From the NCBI GenBank assembly GCA_944391635.1, contig CALXUL010000240.1, forward strand, positions 1 to 12,685: DNA of 12,685 nt, in the 5' to 3' direction. Both the position numbers and the translations under genes were made by a program. Below, piece after piece: positions 6,099 to 12,685 of the stretch; the stretch's first letter is position 1, and every line of letters begins with the position of its first letter. The notes under the pieces were generated by a model. The model was not told the origin of the DNA and searched no databases. It was given only the letters and a program-made list of their open reading frames with translations. The DNA is from an uncultured Clostridia bacterium. Its GTDB lineage: Bacteria; Bacillota; Clostridia; UBA1381.

Positions 6099-6926
6099 TT
6101 AATTTTCTGTCTGTTCAGTTAAATAATCTTGTTCTGATACAACCTCAGAAGTGGTCATATTTATTGTAGTAACCTTATCGAGCAAAGCAACGCTTTCGTT
6201 CCAGTTAGCGATAATAAGTGTTTCACCACAAATTGCATTTTCACCATCAATTGCCGTTGCGTGCGAATATGTTAAATAATATGTTTCACCCGAAATCAAA
6301 TTGGCACCTTCCAATAGTTCTTCTCCACCTGTTATAAGTAAATTATCAGCATAATTTTTTATTAAAGAATTATATTTTTTAGCAAACTCATCATCACTGT
6401 CAATCTGTGAGTACATTGCGCTTACAATCATTGTAGCACCGTTTGATAAAATCACAGTATTAGTTTCACTTACATCTATTACTCCATCAATAACCCTGCT
6501 GACTGATGCCGTTTTGGTTTCCTGATCCCAATTAACATTACACTCAAGCGCTTCGCTTATCGCTCGAAGGGGCACCATTATGCGATCGTTTAATATTGTA
6601 GCAGGCACATCAAGAATTACAACATCATCCTCGATGCCGTTTCTTGAAATTAACATGCGCTCGGAATCAACTTCAACACGCACTATATCAGTCATTTTAT
6701 AGTTTATATATGCAGCTCTTTCATCCTCTGCCCATTCAACGCATGCACCAAGTTCCTCAAACACACCGCGAAGCGGCACAAGAGTTCTTCCTTCCGAAAT
6801 AACCGGCTGCACATCCGTAAATTCCACCTTTGTATCGCCCACATAAACATTTATATCCTCTGCAAAAACCGTAATCGGCAGCAATAACATTGCACATCCC
6901 AATAAAAATACTACAATCTTTTTCAT
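6099..6926 (-). CDS. Exported protein with copper-amine-oxidase N-terminal-like domain, unknown C-terminus
   Basis: A 275-residue secreted or surface protein of unknown function. The N-terminus is a typical signal peptide, MKKIVVFLLGCAMLLLPITVFA, probably cut before EDIN; there is no lipobox and no other membrane segment. Residues 24-145 form a CAO-N-like module (PF07833 type) made of two related halves: RTLVPLRGVFEELGACVEW (47-65) and RIMVPLRAISEALECNVNW (115-133). Despite the family name, no copper oxidase catalytic domain is present. Residues 150-275 are not recognised; they are acidic and may fold as a small beta-rich domain (ETYYLTYSHATAI). The ATG has AAGGGG upstream. It starts 17 bp after its paralog and precedes tal. 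The shared module suggests duplication of the neighbour's N-terminal half. CAO-N modules are thought to be extracellular or wall-associated, so a role at the cell envelope is inferred only. Confidence 0.85.
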   Translation of the reverse strand: MKKIVVFLLGCAMLLLPITVFAEDINVYVGDTKVEFTDVQPVISEGRTLVPLRGVFEELGACVEWAEDERAAYINYKMTDIVRVEVDSERMLISRNGIEDDVVILDVPATILNDRIMVPLRAISEALECNVNWDQETKTASVSRVIDGVIDVSETNTVILSNGATMIVSAMYSQIDSDDEFAKKYNSLIKNYADNLLITGGEELLEGANLISGETYYLTYSHATAIDGENAICGETLIIANWNESVALLDKVTTINMTTSEVVSEQDYLTEQTEN

Positions 6927-6943
6927 AAGCTTTTCCCCTTCTA

Positions 6944-8014
6944 TTAATAAATTTTTATCTCAGAACTATATCCGACAGTGACCTCCGCTATCCCTCTTGC
7001 ATATGGCGCTATAACATATGGATTCAAGTAAAATGTTATGCCTTTATCACTAAGATACCATCCAAGTTCCGACATTGAATTATCAAGACAGCTTAACGCA
7101 TCTGCATAATACATTTCCGGCTGAGCTTCTATCATCTGCACAAATTTGCTCTTTGCCAGTGTACGTGCATATGCTTCGCCGGAATTAAATACGTCACCAA
7201 GTTCAAGGCTTTTCCCGCTGCTTAAATCAAACGTTAAAGAAAAATATTCACTTGATGGATGAGCGCCGCCTGTAAAATCCGAATCATAACACAAAACAGA
7301 TATTATATTATTAGTATCATATGTAATGTCAAATTTGCGTTCTATCAAATAAGGTGTAAAATACATGCCACTATTCAATGATTCTTCGTAAAAATCCTTA
7401 ACTTCTGCGTAATCATTAAGTACACTCTGATACTTCTGTTCTGCCGCTTCGGACATAAACTCATTAAAAGCAGTACAAATCGCATCATCTGTGTCAACAA
7501 TCTGCGGATATGCAATCCTTCCCGATAAAATTACCGTTCCGTCATCAGCCGTCTGCCAAAACTCAAGATAAACATCCTGAATCTTATGCTCGCCGCTGCG
7601 TCTGGAAATTAAAACTGTTTGTGATGACGAATCCCACACAACTTCCGCCTCAAGTGCTTCTGACACCGCACGTACAGGAATCATCGTTTTATCATTTACC
7701 AGCATTGGAGGGGTATCCATTGTCTTAGTTTCACTATTTACATAGTACTCATTTTTACCCAAGGTCATAGATACAGTGTTAAACCTCTTGTATGCCACTA
7801 CTGACTGGGTTTGGCTATTCCATTCAACATATGCTCCAAGTGACTCAAAAATCTCCCGAAGCGGTACATATACCCTGTCGTTTATTATTTCCGGTGCCTG
7901 TGTCGGAAAATATATCCTTTCCCCATCTATTTCTACCCCGACTTCCGCCGATACCACACAGCAAAAGACAATCATTACGGCAAAACACGTAACTAAAATC
8001 CGAATTGTTTTCAT
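6944..8014 (-). CDS. Exported protein with CAO-N-like module and DUF4163/DUF3298 (RsiV-like) C-terminus
   Basis: A 356-residue extracytoplasmic protein; function unknown. The signal peptide MKTIRILVTCFAVMIVFCCVVSA ends near residue 23. A CAO-N-like module follows (about 24-138) with the paired halves RVYVPLREIFESLGAYVEW and KTMIPVRAVSEALEAEVVW. Residues 145-356 look like DUF4163 followed by DUF3298, the extracellular part of RsiV-type proteins: the hallmark TGGAHP at 248-253, then FDLSSGKSLELGDVF and a C-terminal LSDKGITFYLNPYVIAPYARG. The frame stays open to a GTG at 8024-8026, but the ATG at 8012-8014 starts the signal peptide cleanly and has GGTGG just upstream, so I prefer it. In RsiV the DUF3298 region binds lysozyme; that should not be carried over here, because this protein lacks the anti-sigma N-terminus. 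It lies 23 bp after prsA and may be a folding client of it. Confidence 0.87.
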   Translation of the reverse strand: MKTIRILVTCFAVMIVFCCVVSAEVGVEIDGERIYFPTQAPEIINDRVYVPLREIFESLGAYVEWNSQTQSVVAYKRFNTVSMTLGKNEYYVNSETKTMDTPPMLVNDKTMIPVRAVSEALEAEVVWDSSSQTVLISRRSGEHKIQDVYLEFWQTADDGTVILSGRIAYPQIVDTDDAICTAFNEFMSEAAEQKYQSVLNDYAEVKDFYEESLNSGMYFTPYLIERKFDITYDTNNIISVLCYDSDFTGGAHPSSEYFSLTFDLSSGKSLELGDVFNSGEAYARTLAKSKFVQMIEAQPEMYYADALSCLDNSMSELGWYLSDKGITFYLNPYVIAPYARGIAEVTVGYSSEIKIY

Positions 8015-8037
8015 CTCTTCCACCACCCAATTAAAAA

Positions 8038-9009
8038 TCAGGAAATGCTTTCAAATACAGCATCATTCTTTTCAACAACAAATCCGGATTCAGTTTTCCA
8101 TTTTTCCATAGCCTGCTCAAGACGTTCACTCCTGAGCTCCGATTCAATGTCTTCCTCTACATCCGACATTTCAATATCCAGTCGTTTAATTATGTGATAA
8201 CCAAGCTCGCTCTCTGCAAATCCAACCTGTCCTATACTAAGCCCTTCAACACATTCTTCAAACTCTGTAACCATCTCACCTTTACCGAACACATATCCAT
8301 CCGGGTTTGTTGCAAGCCCTGGATCCTCTGAATATTCATTCATAAGTGTATCAAAATCTTCGCCGTTTTGTACTCTTGAATACACATCTTCGGCAAGAGT
8401 TTTTGCCTGGGCAATTTCTTCATCTGATAAAGGACTGCGTGTAGTAGTGTCTACTTTAGCAAATAAAATATGCTTTGCTTTATATTGAGATGCTTTTATC
8501 TCAGCAAATTTTGCCGCTTTTTCGTCATCTGTCAAAGGATTATCGCTTACCGCCTTATCAGTAAGTTTTTCAGAACAAATCATTGATTTACAAAGCATGT
8601 CAATAAAAGAGTCGTCAAGATCCTGCGTTTTAAGGAAACTCTTATACCCTGACTCACCGCCATACTGAGTAACAAGATTATCCTTTATCGACTTAACACG
8701 CTGATTATCCTCGTCAGAAAGCTCAATCCCTAAATATTCAGCTATCTCTATATATGCAACATTTTCCGCCGCCGACTCAAGCGCACGTTCTTTTGCAAAA
8801 TCAATAGCCTTCATTCCTTCAATTTCCTGCGTCTGCCAATCCTCATCATTTGACAACTCCGTACCTGTCATCTGCAGTTTTATACTGGATAAATAAAAAT
8901 TTATCTCACCTGAGGTAATTTTTGTATTACCTGCTGTAGCTGCATATTCCCCTGAACACGATGTCAGAATCAGAACCGTGCACAAAAAGGTTAAAATTTT
9001 CTTAATCAT
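8038..9009 (-). CDS. prsA: PrsA-like lipoprotein peptidyl-prolyl cis-trans isomerase (parvulin)
   Basis: An extracytoplasmic foldase of 323 residues, anchored as a lipoprotein, that helps secreted proteins fold after translocation. The lipobox LTSC sits at residues 15-18, making C18 the lipidated cysteine. The N-terminal chaperone-like helical region spans about 25-165. The parvulin rotamase domain covers about 174-278: YKAKHILF with H180, GEDFDTLMNEYSEDP (216-230), GYVFGKGEMVTEFEE with M246 and F250, and GYHIIK with H272. A charged C-terminal helix follows. The key parvulin histidines and the Met/Phe pocket are present, so it is probably active. The ATG has CAGGAG 8 bases upstream. A promoter lies just ahead, overlapping the end of mfd. 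Two exported proteins are encoded immediately behind, plausible clients. PrsA and SurA-like foldases are hard to separate by eye; the lipobox favours PrsA. Confidence 0.93.
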   Translation of the reverse strand: MIKKILTFLCTVLILTSCSGEYAATAGNTKITSGEINFYLSSIKLQMTGTELSNDEDWQTQEIEGMKAIDFAKERALESAAENVAYIEIAEYLGIELSDEDNQRVKSIKDNLVTQYGGESGYKSFLKTQDLDDSFIDMLCKSMICSEKLTDKAVSDNPLTDDEKAAKFAEIKASQYKAKHILFAKVDTTTRSPLSDEEIAQAKTLAEDVYSRVQNGEDFDTLMNEYSEDPGLATNPDGYVFGKGEMVTEFEECVEGLSIGQVGFAESELGYHIIKRLDIEMSDVEEDIESELRSERLEQAMEKWKTESGFVVEKNDAVFESIS

Positions 9010-9052
9010 TTATCTTTCTCCTGTTTGCTACACCTAAAATATCTTTAACTTA

Positions 9053-9081
9053 ATTATAACCTATCACAGGCTGTTGTTCAA
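9053..9081 (-). promoter_or_regulatory. Sigma-A promoter of the prsA cluster, overlapping the 3' end of mfd
   Basis: A perfect -10 TATAAT (9058-9053) and a -35 TTGAAC (9081-9076, matching consensus at four of six bases) are separated by 17 bp. Transcription should start near 9046, about 37 bases before the prsA ATG. The -35 box is within the last codons of mfd. No terminator separates mfd from prsA, so readthrough from mfd may add to expression. Confidence 0.65.
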
Positions 9082-12000
9082 CGTATTTATCGTCTGTAAT
9101 ATAAATTTAATATTTGTCATCTTATTCTTATTATCCTTTATAAAATAGGTTATCTGCGGTATATCCGACGCTCCTATCTTTATATCCTTAGGAAATTTTT
9201 TAATAAGCTCCATTACCATATCCGGAGTCAGTGAATCGGCTAAAAAAGTAAAAATAACCCTGTTTGCTTTTTCAGATATATCCGTTATCCCGCATTCTGA
9301 CGCCATCGCTTTAATAACTGCTATATCTATCAGATTTATTACCGCCTTTGGAGGTGTTCCAAATCGGTCAATAAGCTCATCTATTATATCTTCAGAATCT
9401 TCCTTTGTTCCAATAGCCGCAATCTGCTTGTAAATATCTATCCTCTGGTTCGCGTTGCTTATATACCGTTCGGGTATATAAGCGTCAACCGAAAGGTCAA
9501 TTGATGTTTCAACATCCTGCTGCTGTACTATTCCGCTTGCTTCCTTTACACTTTCCGAAAGCAGGCGGCAATACATGTCATACCCTACCGAGTCCATATG
9601 ACCATGCTGCTCGGCGCCTAAAATATTTCCCGCACCGCGAATTTCCAAATCACGCATGGCAATTTTAAATCCGGAACCAAATTCTGTAAATTCTCTTATT
9701 GCGGATAAACGCTTTGATGCCGTTTCGGAAAGTACGCCGTCCTTTTTGTATGTCATATAGGCATATGCGCTCCTATTCGATCTTCCAACCCTGCCTCGAA
9801 GCTGATAAAGCTGTGAAAGCCCCATTCTATCCGCATTTTCTATTATAATCGTATTTGCGTTCGGTATATCAAGCCCGGTTTCTATTATTGTAGTGCAAAC
9901 AAGTATATCAGTTTTACCGTTTATCATATCATACATGATATCCTCAAGCTCATCTTCGTGCATTTTACCATGCCCTACCGCAACTGTAGCCTCAGGAATC
10001 ATCTTCTTTATTTTTTCTGCAGCACCATATATCCCATTAACCCGATTATATAAATAAAATACCTGTCCGCCTCTTGCAAGCTCTTTTTTCATCGCATCCG
10101 CAAGTATAACCGGGTTATACTCAAGCACATATGTTTCCACCGGATACCTGTTTTCAGGCGGCGTTTCAAGAAGGCTCATATCACGTACCGACAGCATTGC
10201 CATATGCAGCGTCCTTGGTATCGGTGTTGCTGTCATAGACAATACGTCAATATTCTTTTTAAGTTCCTTTATCCTTTCCTTATCCGCCACGCCAAATCGC
10301 TGTTCTTCATCTATTATCAAAAGCCCAGCATCCTTAAAGGATACATCCTTCTGCAAAAGCCTATGAGTACCTATTAAAATATCAATTTCACCAGTCTTAA
10401 GCTTTTTTAAAATCTGTGTCTGCTCTTTCTGCGTTCTAAATCTTGAAAGCATATCTATTGAAACAGGGAAATCCGCCATTCTTTTTTTAAATGTTTCATA
10501 ATGCTGCATTGCAAGTATTGTCGTCGGGCAAAGATAGATAACCTGCTTTGAATCGGTAACAGCTTTAAACGCCGCTCTTAGCGCAACCTCGGTTTTTCCG
10601 TATCCAACATCTCCGCATAAGAGGCGGTCCATTGGTTTTGAACTTTGCATATCAGATTTTACTTCTTCAATAGAACGCAGCTGATCCTGCGTTTCTGCAA
10701 AAGCAAAAGTATCCTCAAAGTCCCTCTGCCAAGGGGTATCCGGCGAAAACGCATATCCCTTTGTATGCTCCCTTTCAGCATAAAGAGCAACAAGTTGTTT
10801 TGCCATATCTGCTGTTGATGCCTTAACTTTCTGCTTCGTTTTATTCCATTCGTTCCCATTTAGCTTATTTAACCGTATTGTTTTTTCGCCGCTTCCCACA
10901 TACTTATAAAGCATATCCATCTGATCAACCGGAACATACAGCGTATCGGTACCAAAATATTTGATTTTAAGATAATCTTTAGTAACTCCCGAAACCTGCA
11001 TCTTTGTAATCCCGGCATATTCGCCTATTCCATGCGCACGGTGTACAACATAATCGCCTACGTGTATATCTGTGTATGATTTAATTCTATTTGCAGCATC
11101 AGCTTTGCGCTCACGGCGTTTTTTGTCCGCAATAAAAATATCCTGCTCTGCAATTGCAACAAATCCTATCTCCGGATACTCAAACCCCTTTTTTAGTCCA
11201 CCGCTTGCAACAACAATTTCGCCTTTTTCAAAAGACAGCAAACTCCTGCAAAATCTTGCCTCAAATCCGCTTTCCCTAAGTGTTTTACATAAATTCTCAC
11301 CACGCGAATTACTTGCTGTCAAAATCACAACCGTAAAGCCAAGGCTTTTCCAGGACTTTAAATCATCTAAGAGATAATCTATTTTACCATGGAAAGATAC
11401 TGTGCTTTTTGTTATAAAATCAACTATTTTTTTATATTGATAATCAATTGATGAATGTGCAAGAAGATTAATGCTTACAAGCTTATGCGACGAAAAATGC
11501 TCACAAAGCGTTTTATAGTCCATCCACATGTGACCCGCGCCGCCAGCCATCATCTTTTTGCTGCTAAGGTCGGACAAAACCTCACCCTGCTCCCATTCAT
11601 ACGTTTTTGCCCGTTCATTTATTCTTTTAGGTTCTAACAAAAATACCAATGTGTCCTTTGTAAGATAGTCACATATTGTCGGAATTTTTTCATATACCAA
11701 CCCAATGTATTTATCAATTGCAGGCGGCAAAAGACCTTCACTAAGCAAGTCCTTTTCTTCTAAAAGCACTTCTTTAAGCTCATCCGAACATGTTTTCCTT
11801 TTAGAATAACGTGTTATAAAAGATAATACTTTTTCACGCTCATCTCTACTAAGACAAAGCTCTGACGCTGGAATTATACTGCATGAATCTTGCTGGCTGA
11901 CTGTTCTTTGTGTATCGGAATCAAAAAACCTTATCGAGTCTATCTCATCATCAAAAAACTCAATCCTGACCGGCATTTTTGATGATGGCGAAAAAACATC

Positions 12001-12522
12001 AAGTATCCCTCCGCGAAGAGAAAACTGACCTGTCGCCTCGGTCATATCTTCACGCCTATACCCCATATCAACAAGCTTTGCACAAATCTGCTCGACATCA
12101 TATCTTTCGCCCACATTAAAACACATAGAAAAATCAAGAAATTTTTTAGCCGGCAGCGTATATGAAAGACACGCCGCAACAGGCGCGATTATTATACCTC
12201 CGTCACGGATTGCATTAAGTGCGCAAAGCCGCTCATATTCACGTTCATGACCTCTTGCATCAATATTATAAAACACATATTCCTTTTCACAAAACACAAA
12301 CACTCTGTCAGAATACACAGCAAACTCGCGCGCAGCTATTCTCGCCTCATAATCGCTGTACACGACAACAAGCGCTGTCTTTTCCTTTGACAGCGCTGAA
12401 ATAACATGTATTTGTGCCGACTCCACAAGTCCCGACACCGAAACAGGCGTCAAGTTATCTGATAAAGCAGACTTTATTTCTTCATACGGCTTATAGCCGT
12501 TCAAAACATTTAACAGTTCCAT
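9064..12522 (-). CDS. mfd: Transcription-repair coupling factor Mfd
   Basis: An ATP-driven DNA translocase of 1152 residues that removes RNA polymerase stalled at lesions and recruits UvrA; the length is normal. In order (numbered from the ATG): a UvrB-like N-terminal region with degenerate nucleotide site, including TGQFSLRGGILDVFSPSS (about 164-181); the RNA-polymerase-interacting domain IHVGDYVVHRAHGIGEYAGI (about 486-505, extending to 565); translocase motor with Walker A GDVGYGKT (637-644), DEEQ box (738-741), the TATPIPRTLHMAMLSVRDMS relay (about 764) and motif VI QLRGRVGRS (907-915); and a C-terminal regulatory domain. All motor motifs look intact. A TTG at 12535-12537 is in frame upstream, but ATG 12520-12522 has GGGGTG five bases before it, so I chose it. 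The gene follows pth by 25 bp, a common Bacillota arrangement. Confidence 0.98.
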   Translation of the reverse strand: MELLNVLNGYKPYEEIKSALSDNLTPVSVSGLVESAQIHVISALSKEKTALVVVYSDYEARIAAREFAVYSDRVFVFCEKEYVFYNIDARGHEREYERLCALNAIRDGGIIIAPVAACLSYTLPAKKFLDFSMCFNVGERYDVEQICAKLVDMGYRREDMTEATGQFSLRGGILDVFSPSSKMPVRIEFFDDEIDSIRFFDSDTQRTVSQQDSCSIIPASELCLSRDEREKVLSFITRYSKRKTCSDELKEVLLEEKDLLSEGLLPPAIDKYIGLVYEKIPTICDYLTKDTLVFLLEPKRINERAKTYEWEQGEVLSDLSSKKMMAGGAGHMWMDYKTLCEHFSSHKLVSINLLAHSSIDYQYKKIVDFITKSTVSFHGKIDYLLDDLKSWKSLGFTVVILTASNSRGENLCKTLRESGFEARFCRSLLSFEKGEIVVASGGLKKGFEYPEIGFVAIAEQDIFIADKKRRERKADAANRIKSYTDIHVGDYVVHRAHGIGEYAGITKMQVSGVTKDYLKIKYFGTDTLYVPVDQMDMLYKYVGSGEKTIRLNKLNGNEWNKTKQKVKASTADMAKQLVALYAEREHTKGYAFSPDTPWQRDFEDTFAFAETQDQLRSIEEVKSDMQSSKPMDRLLCGDVGYGKTEVALRAAFKAVTDSKQVIYLCPTTILAMQHYETFKKRMADFPVSIDMLSRFRTQKEQTQILKKLKTGEIDILIGTHRLLQKDVSFKDAGLLIIDEEQRFGVADKERIKELKKNIDVLSMTATPIPRTLHMAMLSVRDMSLLETPPENRYPVETYVLEYNPVILADAMKKELARGGQVFYLYNRVNGIYGAAEKIKKMIPEATVAVGHGKMHEDELEDIMYDMINGKTDILVCTTIIETGLDIPNANTIIIENADRMGLSQLYQLRGRVGRSNRSAYAYMTYKKDGVLSETASKRLSAIREFTEFGSGFKIAMRDLEIRGAGNILGAEQHGHMDSVGYDMYCRLLSESVKEASGIVQQQDVETSIDLSVDAYIPERYISNANQRIDIYKQIAAIGTKEDSEDIIDELIDRFGTPPKAVINLIDIAVIKAMASECGITDISEKANRVIFTFLADSLTPDMVMELIKKFPKDIKIGASDIPQITYFIKDNKNKMTNIKFILQTINTLNNSL

Positions 12523-12527
12523 ATCTG

Positions 12528-12533
12528 CACCCC
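12528..12533 (-). promoter_or_regulatory. Ribosome binding site deciding the mfd start
   Basis: GGGGTG lies five bases before the ATG at 12520-12522. The alternative in-frame TTG at 12535-12537 lies upstream of this site and has no purine-rich block of its own, so the ATG is favoured. Confidence 0.6.
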
Positions 12534-12547
12534 GCAAAAGCAGGTAA

Positions 12548-12685
12548 TTACTTGTTTTTAGAATTAAAGCAATTCATTGCCCGCTGTATATCGCCTTGTA
12601 TAATCATCTCACAGGCATCCGCCGAACGAATAATTGCGTCTTCTAAAACAGGTATCTCGTCTTTTCTAAACTTGCCCAATACATA
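12548..12685 (-). CDS. pth: Peptidyl-tRNA hydrolase, C-terminal 45 residues, cut by window edge
   Basis: Enzyme that cleaves peptidyl-tRNA released from stalled ribosomes, recycling the tRNA. Only the end of the gene is in the window; I read it by hand to the TAA at 12548-12550. The visible protein starts YVLGKFRKDEIPVLEDAI and continues with IRSADACEMIIQGDIQRAMNC-type helical sequence ending in NSKNK. The YVLGKF segment and the following C-terminal helix with an aliphatic/acidic pattern match the end of bacterial Pth (SpoVC in Bacillus). The catalytic residues are upstream, outside the window. The neighbouring mfd, 25 bp downstream, supports the call, since pth-mfd is a frequent pair in Bacillota. 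Confidence 0.88.
   Translation of the reverse strand, partial: YVLGKFRKDEIPVLEDAIIRSADACEMIIQGDIQRAMNCFNSKNK

Noticed and set aside
6099..8014. Copper amine oxidase enzymes.
   Set aside because: Only the small N-terminal-like module is present. The large catalytic domain with the topaquinone-forming tyrosine is missing, and both proteins are far too short.
9010..9052. Terminator between mfd and prsA.
   Set aside because: No hairpin followed by a T-run is visible on the minus strand here; the region is simply the prsA 5' leader.

Overview
The window looks like a piece of a low-GC Bacillota chromosome, most likely class Clostridia. The grounds are the ylxM-ffh pair, a PrsA-type lipoprotein foldase next to mfd, AGGAGG-type ribosome binding sites, textbook sigma-A promoters, and exported proteins with a copper-amine-oxidase-N (CAO-N) module. 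I cannot name a genus. Every gene I can support lies on the minus strand, so the biological reading order runs from high to low coordinates. No transposon, phage, CRISPR, tRNA or rRNA is visible.

In transcription order: (1) the last 45 codons of pth (peptidyl-tRNA hydrolase), then mfd (transcription-repair coupling factor), 25 bp apart. (2) A promoter overlapping the 3' end of mfd, then a tight cluster: prsA (lipoprotein peptidyl-prolyl isomerase), two adjacent paralogous exported CAO-N proteins, and a small transaldolase (tal). The cluster closes with a strong hairpin terminator at 5386-5425. (3) A carAB unit for carbamoyl phosphate synthesis. It has a near-consensus promoter, a 27-codon leader ORF and a strong intrinsic terminator placed before carA, and it ends in a terminator at 849-878. 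(4) A consensus promoter whose -35 box lies in the loop of the carB terminator, driving ylxM and ffh. The window ends inside ffh, after its first 148 codons.

Most of the window is housekeeping: translation quality control, transcription-coupled repair, secretion and folding, pyrimidine/arginine precursor supply, and the signal recognition particle. The most notable element is the carAB leader (5189-5366). A short ORF with a good ribosome binding site runs through a pyrimidine-rich tract and stops inside the 5' arm of a terminator hairpin. The same 5' arm can instead pair over 11 bp with the start of the ORF, a mutually exclusive fold. I read this as a translation-linked transcription attenuator for carAB, resembling enterobacterial pyrBI in logic; the sensing mechanism is inference.

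The second point is the run of two exported CAO-N proteins directly behind prsA: one carries a DUF4163/DUF3298 (RsiV-like) C-terminal region, the other an unrecognised C-terminus. The only gap near 300 bases without an annotated long gene is 5154-5426, which holds the tal terminator, the car promoter and the car attenuator.
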